The notes under the pieces were generated by a model. The model had not been told where the DNA came from and did no database searches. It saw only the letters and a program-made list of their open reading frames with translations. A stretch of DNA of 64,000 nt, taken from the NCBI RefSeq assembly GCF_005160265.1, contig NZ_CP039865.1, forward strand, positions 1,326,828 to 1,390,827. Reading direction: 5' to 3'. The stretch comes from Phreatobacter aquaticus (lineage in GTDB: Bacteria; Pseudomonadota; Alphaproteobacteria; Rhizobiales; Phreatobacteraceae). Positions 21,656-30,043 of this stretch are shown here, in pieces. Numbering within the stretch: position 1 is the first letter of the stretch; each line of letters starts with the position of its first letter. The translations under genes and the position numbers were made by a program.

Positions 21656-21681
21656 CACCCCCGGACGTGAATCCGGGGGTG
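21656..21681 (+). terminator. 10-bp hairpin in the dnaK-dnaJ gap
   Basis: CACCCCCGGA (21656-21665) and TCCGGGGGTG (21672-21681) pair perfectly around a 6-base loop. There is no U-tract after it, and dnaJ begins 31 bases later, so it is more likely a partial attenuator or an mRNA-stabilising 3' end that lets dnaK exceed dnaJ than a full stop. Confidence 0.6.
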
Positions 21682-21712
21682 ATCGCTTGAACAGGGGCTA
21701 AGAGCGCATTCG

Positions 21713-22852
21713 ATGTCCAAGCGCGACTATTATGAGATTCTGGGCGTGGCCCGCGAGGCTGACGAGGCCGCGCTGAAATCCGCCTTCCGCAAGAAGGCGA
21801 TGCAGTGCCATCCCGATCGCCATCCCAATGATCCCCAGGCCGAGCAGACCTTCAAGGAGCTCAACGAGGCCTATCAGATCCTGTCGGACGGCCAGAAGCG
21901 GGCGGCCTATGACCGCTTTGGCCACCAGGCCTTCGAGAATGGCGGCGGCCCGAACCCCGGCGGGTTCGGCGGCGATTTCACCTCCTCCATGTCCGACATC
22001 TTCGAGGAGCTCTTCGGCATGGGCGGCGGGCGTCGCCGTGGCCAGAGCGGCGGACGCGAGCGGGGCGCCGATCTCCGCTACAACATGGAGATCAGCCTCG
22101 AGGAGGCGTTCCACGGCAAGTCGGCGCAGCTGCGCATTCCGACCACCGTCTCCTGCGAGGTCTGCTCGGGCTCGGGCGCAACCCCCGGCTCCAAGCCGAA
22201 GACCTGCGGTACCTGCGGCGGCCATGGCCGCGTGCGCGCTTCCCAGGGGTTCTTCTCGGTTGAGCGCACCTGCCCGACATGCCAGGGCAGAGGCCAGGTG
22301 ATAGAGGACCCGTGCAAGGCCTGTTCGGGTGCCGGGCGCATCACCAAGGAGCGCGTGCTCTCGGTCAACATTCCGGCCGGTGTCGAGGACGGCACGCGGA
22401 TTCGTCTTGCCAATGAGGGCGAGGCCGGCTTCCGCGGCGGACCGCCGGGCGATCTCTACATCTTCCTGTCGCTGCAGCCGCACACCTTCTTCCAGCGCGA
22501 CGGCCAGGATCTCTACTGCCGTGCGCCGGTCTCCATGGTGACCGCGTCGATCGGTGGCGCCTTCGAGGTGCCGACCATCGACGGTGGCCGCGCCCAGGTG
22601 AAGGTCCCCGAGGGCACCCAGTCGGGCAAGCGCTTCCGCCTGTCCGGCAAGGGCATGCCGGTGCTGCGCTCCAAGGTCGTCGGCGACCTCTACGTGCAGG
22701 TCGACGTGGAGACACCGCGCAACCTGACCAAGCGGCAGAAGGAACTCATGGCCGAGTTCGAGAAGGAGAGCTCGAAGGACACCCAGCCGGAAACGGCGGG
22801 CTTCTTCGCCAAGGCCAAGGCCTTCTGGGACGGGTTGAGCAAGGACGCGTAG
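21713..22852 (+). CDS. dnaJ: Co-chaperone DnaJ (Hsp40)
   Basis: Stimulates DnaK ATP hydrolysis and delivers substrates. The 379 residues contain the J domain with HPD at 33-35 ([11 protein letters not shown]), a G/F-rich region, four CxxCxGxG zinc repeats ([32 protein letters not shown]; about 146-212) and C-terminal beta domains ([33 protein letters not shown]). This is a full type I DnaJ. It ends eight bases from the convergent rmuC stop. Confidence 0.97.
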   Translation: MSKRDYYEILGVAREADEAALKSAFRKKAMQCHPDRHPNDPQAEQTFKELNEAYQILSDGQKRAAYDRFGHQAFENGGGPNPGGFGGDFTSSMSDIFEELFGMGGGRRRGQSGGRERGADLRYNMEISLEEAFHGKSAQLRIPTTVSCEVCSGSGATPGSKPKTCGTCGGHGRVRASQGFFSVERTCPTCQGRGQVIEDPCKACSGAGRITKERVLSVNIPAGVEDGTRIRLANEGEAGFRGGPPGDLYIFLSLQPHTFFQRDGQDLYCRAPVSMVTASIGGAFEVPTIDGGRAQVKVPEGTQSGKRFRLSGKGMPVLRSKVVGDLYVQVDVETPRNLTKRQKELMAEFEKESSKDTQPETAGFFAKAKAFWDGLSKDA

Positions 22853-22860
22853 CCGGCTCG

Positions 22861-24054
22861 CTATTCTGCCGCCATCGAACCTTTCAGCGGCAGCCGGGCA
22901 ATCGCGCCCGGCACGGCGGCCGGCGCCGGCCGGTCCTCGAACTCCAGTGCCTCGATCCGTCCGCCGCGCTTGGCGATCTTGTCCGCCGAGGTCAGGATCT
23001 GGCCGAGATCGTCGGACGCCTGGCCGAAATGGCGCTGCAGGTTGAGCACCCGCTCCGACAGGCGTGACACGTCGTCGAGCAGCAGGCTGACCTCCTTCTG
23101 GATCACCTTGGCCTCGTCGCGCATCCGCTCGTCGCGGAGCAGGCCCTGCACCACCTGGACCGCCAGCATCAGCAGCGACGGGGATACCACCATCACCCGT
23201 GCGCGGAAGGCGCGCTGCATCACATCGTCAAAATGTTCGTGCAGGTCGGCATAGATGCCCTCCGACGGCACGAACATCAGCGCCATGTCCTGGGTGACGC
23301 CGGGGATCAGATATTTCTCCGAAATATCCTTCACATGGACGGCGATATCCGAGCGCAGCCGCTGGGCCGCCGCCTTCTTCAGGTCCTCCGACTTCGCCTC
23401 GCGCCACAGCGTGATCGCTTCCAGCGGGAACTTGGCATCGACCACCAGTCCCGGCGCACCGCTGGCAAGCCGGATGATCGCGTCAGGCCGCTTGCCGCCT
23501 TCCATGGTCGGCTGCAGCTCATAGCCGTTCGACGGCAGCCCGTCCGCGAGGATCGCCTCCATCCGGCCTTGCCCGAAGGCACCGCGCGCCTGCTTGTTGG
23601 CCAGCACGTCCTTCAGCGACACCACCTGTCCCGCGAGATCGGTCAGGTTCTTCTGGGCATTGTCGATGACGGCCAGCCGTTCGTTGAGGCGGCCGAGATT
23701 CTCCACCGTCGTGCGGGTCTGGCCCTCCAGCGACTGGCCAAGCCTGGTGGACAACCCATCCAGCCGTTCGCCAAGCGCGCGCGACAGATCGGAATGGCTG
23801 GACCCCATGCCCTCGGCCATGGCCTGCAACCGGCCGGTCAGCACCGACTGGTTGCGCACCATCTCGGCCATCCGGTCTTCCAGTTCCTGCGCATGGAAGG
23901 CGGCGCGTTCGGCCTCCATCTCGCGCGACCGGCTCTGCCGCCGCATCACAAAAAAAATGACGACCAGCATGACCAGCGCCAACCCGATCAGGGCGAGCAC
24001 GCTTTCGCCGGCGGTGACGGGGCGACCTGCGAGGATGAGGACAATATCGGACAT
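22861..24054 (-). CDS. rmuC: DNA recombination protein RmuC homologue
   Basis: A 397-residue protein with one N-terminal membrane helix (about 17-37), a long coiled coil (about 45-140) and the RmuC nuclease-like domain with GAFGQGRMEAIL, LVVDAKFPLEAI, DIAVHVKDISEKYL, ALMFVPSEGIYADL and VSPSLLMLAVQVVQGL. RmuC limits inversions at short inverted repeats in E. coli, and newer work links it to anti-phage and anti-plasmid activity; the exact reaction is not settled. The D-AKFP motif fits the PD-(D/E)xK-like site. The gene is convergent with dnaJ. Confidence 0.93.
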   Translation of the reverse strand: MSDIVLILAGRPVTAGESVLALIGLALVMLVVIFFVMRRQSRSREMEAERAAFHAQELEDRMAEMVRNQSVLTGRLQAMAEGMGSSHSDLSRALGERLDGLSTRLGQSLEGQTRTTVENLGRLNERLAVIDNAQKNLTDLAGQVVSLKDVLANKQARGAFGQGRMEAILADGLPSNGYELQPTMEGGKRPDAIIRLASGAPGLVVDAKFPLEAITLWREAKSEDLKKAAAQRLRSDIAVHVKDISEKYLIPGVTQDMALMFVPSEGIYADLHEHFDDVMQRAFRARVMVVSPSLLMLAVQVVQGLLRDERMRDEAKVIQKEVSLLLDDVSRLSERVLNLQRHFGQASDDLGQILTSADKIAKRGGRIEALEFEDRPAPAAVPGAIARLPLKGSMAAE

Positions 24055-24111
24055 GGCTAAAGACTAGCCGATATCGAACAAAAAGGGAACAGGCGGCCTG
24101 CGCCGGCTGCC

Positions 24112-24735
24112 TCACATGTAGCGGCGGAGGTCCCGAGCAGCCTGTTCCGGATCGCGGGCGACGTCGAAGGTCGAAACGAAGGTGCCGTTGCGGTCCATCA
24201 GATAGACGAAGACCGTGTGGTCCATCGTGTAGTTGCCGGCTTCCAGCGGCACCTTGCGGGCAAAGGCGCGATAGGCGCGCATGGCCTGCGTGACCTGCTC
24301 CTCGGTGCCGGTCAGCCCGGAAATGCCGGGATGGAAGCTGCCGAGATAGGTCTTCATCAGGTCTTGCGTGTCGCGGGCGGGGTCGACCGTGACGAAATAG
24401 ACATTCACCTTCGAGGCGTCGGTGCCGAGCTTGTCGAGCATCTGGGTCATCTCGAACAGCTTGGTCGGGCAGATATCCGGGCAATGGGTGAAGCCGAAGA
24501 ACACCAGGCTCGGCTTGCCCTTGAGGTCCCGCTCGGTGATCGCCCGCCCCGTCTGGTCGGTCAGGGTGAAGGCGCCGCCGATTGCCGATGGACCGCTGGC
24601 AAGGCCGCCGCCGCCGGGCATGGTCATGTAGACGACGCCGGCCAGCGCGCTCAGGCCCGCGACCAGCAGCGCCAGCGACAGGATGAGAGCTACGGGCCGG
24701 GGGCCACGCCGCTTCGCTTCGGATGGTTTGGTCAT
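24112..24735 (-). CDS. SCO1/SenC-family copper chaperone
   Basis: Inner-membrane-anchored thioredoxin-like protein that helps assemble the CuA centre of cytochrome c oxidase. The 207 residues have a single membrane helix (about 15-38), the metal-binding CxxxC motif C85-PDI-C89 (FFGFTHCPDICP) and the distal His in YTMDHTVFVYLMD near 172. ATG at 24733-24735 (MTKPSEAKRR) gives a short basic N-terminus before the helix; the longer frame start is less likely. It is followed upstream by a small membrane-protein gene seven bases away. Confidence 0.92.
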   Translation of the reverse strand: MTKPSEAKRRGPRPVALILSLALLVAGLSALAGVVYMTMPGGGGLASGPSAIGGAFTLTDQTGRAITERDLKGKPSLVFFGFTHCPDICPTKLFEMTQMLDKLGTDASKVNVYFVTVDPARDTQDLMKTYLGSFHPGISGLTGTEEQVTQAMRAYRAFARKVPLEAGNYTMDHTVFVYLMDRNGTFVSTFDVARDPEQAARDLRRYM

Positions 24736-24742
24736 TGCAGCC

Positions 24743-24913
24743 TCAGAAGCACCAGGCGAAGCCGGCCGCCAACGCATCCAGGAACACCTTGGCGCCCTGG
24801 CTCCACCACAGCAGACCGGCAGTCCCCATCAGCGCGGCGCAGCCGATCCCCACCGCCCATTGCGCAAGGCGCGGCGTGCGATCGGTATCGGCCGGGATCT
24901 GGTCGAGGCTCAT
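24743..24913 (-). CDS. Small single-pass membrane protein
   Basis: A 56-residue protein starting MSLDQIPADTDRTP, with one membrane helix (AVGIGCAALMGTAGLLWW) and a short hydrophobic C-terminus. It lies seven bases upstream of the SCO gene on the same strand, so it is likely cotranscribed and could be linked to oxidase assembly. I recognise no named family. The short length makes the call moderate; conservation next to SCO genes would confirm it. Confidence 0.5.
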   Translation of the reverse strand: MSLDQIPADTDRTPRLAQWAVGIGCAALMGTAGLLWWSQGAKVFLDALAAGFAWCF

Positions 24914-25011
24914 GGGCAGCAAATCTAGTCCAGCGAGCCTGCCAAAGCAAAACACGCGGTAGAATGGCTCATCCCCTTTTCGTGAAGGGCAGCACTTCCT
25001 AACTTGAGTGC

Positions 25012-26046
25012 ATGCGCCCCGAGGACCTGCTGCAGCCAACCCCCCGTGGGCTCTATTGTCCGCCGGCCGATCTCTACATCGACCCCGTGCGTCCCGTCGG
25101 ACGCGCGCTGATCACCCACGGCCATTCCGATCATGCCCGCTCGGGCCACGATGCGGTGATGGCGACCGCGGCCACCCTCAAGATCATGGCGATTCGCTAT
25201 GGCGAGGCCTTTGCCGGCACGACCGAGGCCACCGACTGGCGCGAACCTGTCGAGATCAACGGCGTCCGCTTCACCTTCGTCCCCGCTGGCCACATCCTCG
25301 GTTCCGCCCAGATCGCGGTCGAGCACAAGGGCCTGACCATCGTTGTCTCGGGCGACTACAAGCGCGCCTCCGACCCGACGGCGGAGGCCTTCGAGGTCGT
25401 CCCGGCCCATGTCTTCATCACCGAGGCGACCTTCGGCCTGCCGGTCTTCCGCCACCCCGTCGCCGCCGGCGAAGTGGCGAAACTGCTCGACTCCGTCGGC
25501 CTCTTCCCCGAGCGCGCCCACATGGTCGGCGCCTATTCGCTCGGCAAGGCGCAGCGCGTCATGGCGCTCATCCGCGCCGCCGGCTACGACCGCCCGATCT
25601 TCATCCACGGCGCCATGGAGAAGCTGACGCGCTTCTACGAGGCCCAGGGCTTCGACCTCGGCGATATCCGACTGGCCAAGGGCGAGACGAAGGAGGCGCT
25701 GGCGGGCGCGATCGTCATCTGTCCACCGAGCGCCACCCGCGACATCTGGGCGAGGCGGTTCCCCGATCCGGTCACCGCCTTCGCCTCGGGTTGGATGCGA
25801 GTCCGCGCCCGCGCCAAGCAGGGCGGCATCGAACTGCCGCTGGTCATCTCCGACCATTCCGACTGGGACGAACTCGGCCAGACCATCCTCGACACCGGCG
25901 CGGGCGAGGTCTGGGTCACCCACGGCCAGGAAGACGCACTCGTCCACTGGTGCGGCACGAGGGGGATAAAGGCGAAGCCGCTGCGGCTCGTCGGCTATGG
26001 CGACGAGGGCGAGGCGGAACCCGCTGGCCCCGAGGCGGCCACATGA
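25012..26046 (+). CDS. Ligase-associated DNA exonuclease (metallo-beta-lactamase fold)
   Basis: A 344-residue nuclease of the beta-CASP MBL group related to Artemis/SNM1. The metal-binding motif is THGHSDHA (about 35-42); GHILGSAQI, VVSGDYKRASDPT and LVISDHSDWDEL follow. Homologues are encoded next to LigC-type ATP-dependent ligases and are usually annotated as ligase-associated exonucleases. Here the stop overlaps the ligase start as ATGA, so both are made from one mRNA and probably act in one end-processing and sealing pathway. Confidence 0.92.
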   Translation: MRPEDLLQPTPRGLYCPPADLYIDPVRPVGRALITHGHSDHARSGHDAVMATAATLKIMAIRYGEAFAGTTEATDWREPVEINGVRFTFVPAGHILGSAQIAVEHKGLTIVVSGDYKRASDPTAEAFEVVPAHVFITEATFGLPVFRHPVAAGEVAKLLDSVGLFPERAHMVGAYSLGKAQRVMALIRAAGYDRPIFIHGAMEKLTRFYEAQGFDLGDIRLAKGETKEALAGAIVICPPSATRDIWARRFPDPVTAFASGWMRVRARAKQGGIELPLVISDHSDWDELGQTILDTGAGEVWVTHGQEDALVHWCGTRGIKAKPLRLVGYGDEGEAEPAGPEAAT

Positions 26047-27683
26047 ACCGCTTCGCCGCTCTCCTTGATCGTCTTGCCTATGAACCGCGCCGCAACGCCA
26101 AGATCCGCCTGATCTCCGACTATTTCCGCTCGACGCCCGACCCGGAACGCGGCTTTGCGCTGGCCGCGATGACCGGTGGCCTGACCTTTCGCAACGCCAA
26201 GGCGGGGCTGGTCAGGGGCCTGATCGCCGAGCGCGCCGACCCGGTCCTGTTCCAGCTCTCCTACGACTATGTCGGCGACCTCTCCGAGACGGTCGCGCTG
26301 ATGTGGCCGGCGCCGGCCCTTCCCGAGGGCCACAACCATCCGCCACCGCCGTCCCTCTCCGAGGTCATCGACGCACTCGCCACCACGGGCAAGAGCGCTC
26401 TGCCGAAGCTTCTCGCCTCCTGGCTCGACGCGCTCGACGAGACCGGTCGCTGGGCGCTGCTGAAGCTGATCACTGGTGCCCTCCGCATCGGCGTGTCGGG
26501 CAGGCTCGCCCGCACCGCCGTCGCCGAGCTCGGCGGTCGCGAGCCCGACGAGATCGAACTGGTCTGGCCCGGCCTGAAGCCGCCCTATCTCGACCTCTTC
26601 GCCTGGATCGAGGGGCGGGCCGAGCGGCCCGAGGCCATCGATCCCGCCCCGTTCCGGCCGCCCATGCTCGCGCACGCCATCGAGGACGCGGACTTCACAA
26701 AGCTCGATCCGGCCGATTTCGTTGCGGAGTGGAAATGGGACGGCATCCGCGTCCAGGCGGCTGCCGGGGCGATCGAGGGCGGGCGGGTCGCCCGGCTCTA
26801 TTCGCGCACCGGCGAGGACATTTCCGGCGCCTTCCCCGATCTGATCGAGGCTCTTGGCTTTGACGGCGCCATCGATGGCGAGTTGCTGATCCTGCGCGAG
26901 GGTCGCGTCCAGAGCTTCAACGTGCTGCAGCAGCGGCTGAACCGCAAACAGGTCTCGCTGGCGCTCATGGATGAGTTTCCCGCTCATATCCGTGCCTATG
27001 ACCTCCTGTTCGATGGTCCCGATGATCTGCGCGAACGCCCCTTTGCCGAGCGCCGGGCGCGTCTGGAGGCGCTGGTCGCCCACCACGCCCATCCGCGCCT
27101 CGATCTCTCCGATATCGTGCCCTTCGCGGACTGGGATGCGCTCGCCGCCTCAAGGCTCGATCCGGCTTCGGCGGGCGCCGAACTCGATGCCGAGGCGATC
27201 GAGGGTCTGATGGTCAAGCGGCGCGATGCGCCCTACCTGCCGGGGCGGCCCAAGGGCCTCTGGTACAAGTGGAAGCGCGACCCGATGGTCGTCGATTGCG
27301 TGCTGATGTATGCCCAGCGCGGCCATGGCAAGCGCTCCAGCTTCTATTCCGACTTCACCTTCGGCGTCTGGCGCCAGTCAGCCTCGGGACCGGAGCTCGT
27401 CCCTGTCGGCAAGGCCTATTTCGGCTTCACCGACGAGGAGCTGAAGGAGCTCGACCGCTTCGTCCGCAACCACACGATCAACCGCTTCGGCCCGGTGCGC
27501 GAGGTCACCCACACGGCATCCCAGGGGCTGGTGCTGGAGATCGCCTTCGAGGGGCTGCAGCGCTCCACGCGCCACAAGTCCGGGCTCGCCATGCGCTTTC
27601 CCCGCATTGCCCGCATCCGCTGGGACAAGCCACCGGCCGAGGCCGACCGGATCGAGGCGCTGGAGGCCCTGATCAAGGGGTGA
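26043..27683 (+). CDS. ATP-dependent DNA ligase, cisplatin-damage-response type
   Basis: A 546-residue ATP-dependent ligase. The N-terminal DNA-binding domain (about 1-190) precedes the adenylation domain, whose nucleophile is K231 in EWKWDGIRVQ (motif I), with LYSRTGEDIS, DGELLI, EGLMVKRRDAPYLPGRPKG and WYKWKRDP as later motifs. An OB-fold domain closes the protein. The layout matches the ligase family reported to contribute to cisplatin tolerance in Alphaproteobacteria. It is coupled to the upstream exonuclease. Confidence 0.94.
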   Translation: MNRFAALLDRLAYEPRRNAKIRLISDYFRSTPDPERGFALAAMTGGLTFRNAKAGLVRGLIAERADPVLFQLSYDYVGDLSETVALMWPAPALPEGHNHPPPPSLSEVIDALATTGKSALPKLLASWLDALDETGRWALLKLITGALRIGVSGRLARTAVAELGGREPDEIELVWPGLKPPYLDLFAWIEGRAERPEAIDPAPFRPPMLAHAIEDADFTKLDPADFVAEWKWDGIRVQAAAGAIEGGRVARLYSRTGEDISGAFPDLIEALGFDGAIDGELLILREGRVQSFNVLQQRLNRKQVSLALMDEFPAHIRAYDLLFDGPDDLRERPFAERRARLEALVAHHAHPRLDLSDIVPFADWDALAASRLDPASAGAELDAEAIEGLMVKRRDAPYLPGRPKGLWYKWKRDPMVVDCVLMYAQRGHGKRSSFYSDFTFGVWRQSASGPELVPVGKAYFGFTDEELKELDRFVRNHTINRFGPVREVTHTASQGLVLEIAFEGLQRSTRHKSGLAMRFPRIARIRWDKPPAEADRIEALEALIKG

Positions 27684-27766
27684 GGTTGGTTCAGCTCGCC
27701 CCATCCGGGGTTACTCGGCCAAGTAAGAGGTCGCTCGTTGCCGGCCTCCCGCTCAACCCTCTCCAC

Positions 27767-27861
27767 CGTCATGGCCGGCCTTGTGCCGGCCATCCACGTC
27801 TTGGGCTCCGTTCGCCGGCTCGTTGAAGGCGTGGATGCCCGCCACAAGGGCGGGCATGACG
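27767..27861. repeat. 95-bp palindromic intergenic element (REP/BIME-like)
   Basis: Two 32-bp inverted arms (27767-27798 and 27830-27861) surround a 31-base spacer. The arms match at 28 of 32 positions. Each arm also folds on its own: ATGGCCGG/CCGGCCAT on the left, TGCCCGC/GCGGGCA on the right. The four mismatches between arms form two compensating base pairs within these local hairpins. Similar CGTCATG-bounded elements are, from memory, common between genes in Hyphomicrobiales. The surrounding 424-base gap (27684-28107) has no gene I can support; it also holds a degenerate direct repeat around CTCGCTCCGC (27948, 28013). Confidence 0.85.
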
Positions 27862-28107
27862 GCGCTAGACCCTCTGAACGCGTGTCTGAATCACCCTCGC
27901 AATTGTCCCCGTCACCGCCCGGAGCACCCCACAGCAGGACAGAGACCTCGCTCCGCCGCGCCCCCGGAAAACCTACCCCCACGGCAGAGCTATCCTGGAA
28001 CAGGAGAGAGGTCTCGCTCCGCTGTCCGCGCGGCAACCATGCCTGCGCCGCCTTTGCATCTCCGACCTTTCATGCGAAAGCCGGAGCAACCTTCCGGCAT
28101 CGCCCCC

Positions 28108-29163
28108 ATGACGCTCTCCGACCTCCTCCACTTCGCCCGCACCTTCATCCTGCCCTGCCTGATTGGCGCGGCCGGCGGTCTCGCGTTCGAAGCGCTGGGC
28201 CTGCCCGCGGCCTGGCTGTCGGGTTCGCTGGTGGCGGTCACCATCGCCGCCTTCTCCGGCCTGGAGGTGAAGGTGCCGGGCTGGATGACCTCGGCCATGT
28301 TCCTGCTTATGGGCACCGTCATGGGCTCGGCGGTCACGCCTGACACCCTCAGGCTCATGCTGTCCTGGCCGATCTCCATGGGCGGGTTGCTGATCCTGGT
28401 GCCGGCCATTGTCGGCGGCATCGGTCTCTACCTCGTCCGCGTCGAGGGCTATTCCCGTTCCACCGCCTTCTATGCCTCCATCCCTGGCGCGATGAACTAT
28501 GTCATGGCGCTCACCCTCGGCTCGAAGGCCGATGCCCGTTCCGTCGTGGTCGTGCAGAGCTTCCGCCTGGTCCTGCTGGTGGCGGCGTTGCCCGGTTTCC
28601 TGTCGCTCGCGGGCCTCGGCACGGTGGTGATCAAGCCGCCGCCTGCAGGCCCCATCGCGTGGTGGGATTTCCCGCTTCTGTTCGTGCTGTCCTTCTCCTG
28701 CGGCCTCGGCATGGAGCGCCTGCGGGTGCCGGGAGGCGCAACCGTCGGCGCCATGATGGCAAGCGCCGTGCTGCACGCCACGGGCCTCGTCACCGCGCTG
28801 GTGCCGCAGCCGCTGACCATCTTCGCCTTCATCACCATGGGCGTGCTGATCGCGGGCCGTTTCGCCGGCACCTCGCTGATCGAGCTCAGGATGCTGCTGC
28901 GCCCCTCGGTCGGCGCCTTCCTGGTTGGTACCGGCGTCACCATCGTGGTGGCGGCGGCGGTCGCCTTTCTCGCTGGCCTGCCGCTCGGCAAGGTCATCCT
29001 CGCCTATGCGCCGGGCGGCATCGAGGCCATGGCCATCCTCGCCTTCGTGCTCGACATGGACCCGGCCTTCGTCAGCGCCCACCACATCGTGCGCTTCGTC
29101 GGCATCGCGGTGCTGCTGCCCTTCGCGGCGCGGCTGATCCTCGGACCCGAGGATCGCGTCTGA
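28108..29163 (+). CDS. AbrB-family membrane protein (COG3180 type)
   Basis: About 351 residues, nearly all hydrophobic, with roughly ten predicted membrane helices arranged as two similar halves. Family features are LPAAWLSGSLVAV, FLLMGTVMGSAVTP, FYASIPGAMNYVMAL, PGGATVGAMMASAVLH and YAPGGIEAMAIL; the repeated GA/PGG motifs in both halves are characteristic. Proteins of this group are often misnamed ammonia monooxygenase or AbrB regulators; transport is likely but the substrate is unknown. The start is uncertain between 28072 and 28108, neither with a clear ribosome site. Confidence 0.85.
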   Translation: MTLSDLLHFARTFILPCLIGAAGGLAFEALGLPAAWLSGSLVAVTIAAFSGLEVKVPGWMTSAMFLLMGTVMGSAVTPDTLRLMLSWPISMGGLLILVPAIVGGIGLYLVRVEGYSRSTAFYASIPGAMNYVMALTLGSKADARSVVVVQSFRLVLLVAALPGFLSLAGLGTVVIKPPPAGPIAWWDFPLLFVLSFSCGLGMERLRVPGGATVGAMMASAVLHATGLVTALVPQPLTIFAFITMGVLIAGRFAGTSLIELRMLLRPSVGAFLVGTGVTIVVAAAVAFLAGLPLGKVILAYAPGGIEAMAILAFVLDMDPAFVSAHHIVRFVGIAVLLPFAARLILGPEDRV

Positions 29164-29224
29164 CCGTTGCGTTGGGCTCGAGGCTTCCGCTAGGTAGACT
29201 GCAGTTCTCCGGGGGTTCCTGCCG

Positions 29225-29956
29225 ATGCTTCGCCTGTTCATCCGTGCCGGCCTTGCCGCCGGCCTCATGACCCTTGTGCCCCATGCCGCGAGTGCCAGCT
29301 GCACGGCGCCCTCCATCGCGGTCCCTACCCCCGGCGGTTCCTTGCCGCGCACCAGCGCCAAGCTGCGCGCCGGCCAGGCGCTGCGCATCCTCGCCATCGG
29401 CTCGTCCACCACGGCGGGCGTCGGCTCGGGCGGGAACGGCTATGCCCAGCGCATCGGCCCGCTGATCAAGGCGCGCGCGCCGCAGGTGCCGCTCGAGGTG
29501 ATCGTCTCCGGCGTCTCCGGCGAGACCGCGTCCGGCGCCGCGGGGCGCCTTGCCTCCGAGATCGCCAGCCACCGCCCCGATCTCGTCGTCTGGCAGCTCG
29601 GCACCAACGACGCCAATTTCGGTGTCTCAGCCGACCGCCTGCGCGCCACCATCCAGGCGGGCCTCGGCACCATCCGCGCCGGCGGCGCCGATGCCGTGCT
29701 GGTCGATCCGCAATTCTCGCGCTGGGCGCAGGGCGGCGAGGCGACAGGCACCGCGGCCCGCATCATCGCGGAAGAAGGCGCGCGCAGCGGCGTGACGGTC
29801 GCCCGCCGCTTCGCCGCCATGCGCAGCCTCGCGGGCAGCAACCGGCCGCTGTTCGACACGCTGATCGCGTGGGACGGCCTGCATCTCACAGCCACGGGCC
29901 ACGCCTGCATGGCCGAGCAGGTGGCCGGCACCATCATCCGCACCGCTCTGAGATGA
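29225..29956 (+). CDS. Exported SGNH/GDSL-family hydrolase
   Basis: A 243-residue esterase-like protein with a signal peptide (LRLFIRAGLAAGLMTLVP, cleavage near ASA). Block I is AIGSSTTAG, where S61 would be the nucleophile in place of GDSL. Block III is QLGTNDANF, and block V is WDGLHLTATGH with the Asp-His pair. One Cys follows the cleavage site and one lies in HACMAEQ. Such enzymes hydrolyse acyl esters on lipids or polysaccharides; the substrate is unknown. It lies upstream of the three-gene cassette. Confidence 0.88.
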   Translation: MLRLFIRAGLAAGLMTLVPHAASASCTAPSIAVPTPGGSLPRTSAKLRAGQALRILAIGSSTTAGVGSGGNGYAQRIGPLIKARAPQVPLEVIVSGVSGETASGAAGRLASEIASHRPDLVVWQLGTNDANFGVSADRLRATIQAGLGTIRAGGADAVLVDPQFSRWAQGGEATGTAARIIAEEGARSGVTVARRFAAMRSLAGSNRPLFDTLIAWDGLHLTATGHACMAEQVAGTIIRTALR

Positions 29957-30006
29957 AGCGTGCCTGTCATCTTGTCTTTGGGTAAGGCGATCATCACATT
30001 GTGACC

Positions 30007-30023
30007 GCCGGCAGTGAGCCGGC
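30007..30023. repeat. Short hairpin between the SGNH gene and the three-gene cassette
   Basis: GCCGGC (30007-30012), AGTGA, GCCGGC (30018-30023): a 6-bp GC stem 20 bases before the start of the cassette's first gene. It could end the SGNH transcript or sit in the cassette's leader. No U-tract follows. Confidence 0.4.
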
Positions 30024-30043
30024 TCTGGCCAGGAAGCGTCGAG

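Noticed and set aside
27781-28107. N-terminal extension of the AbrB-family protein through the palindromic repeat
   Set aside because: The extension translates the repeat and low-complexity intergenic sequence; the membrane protein begins at or after 28072.
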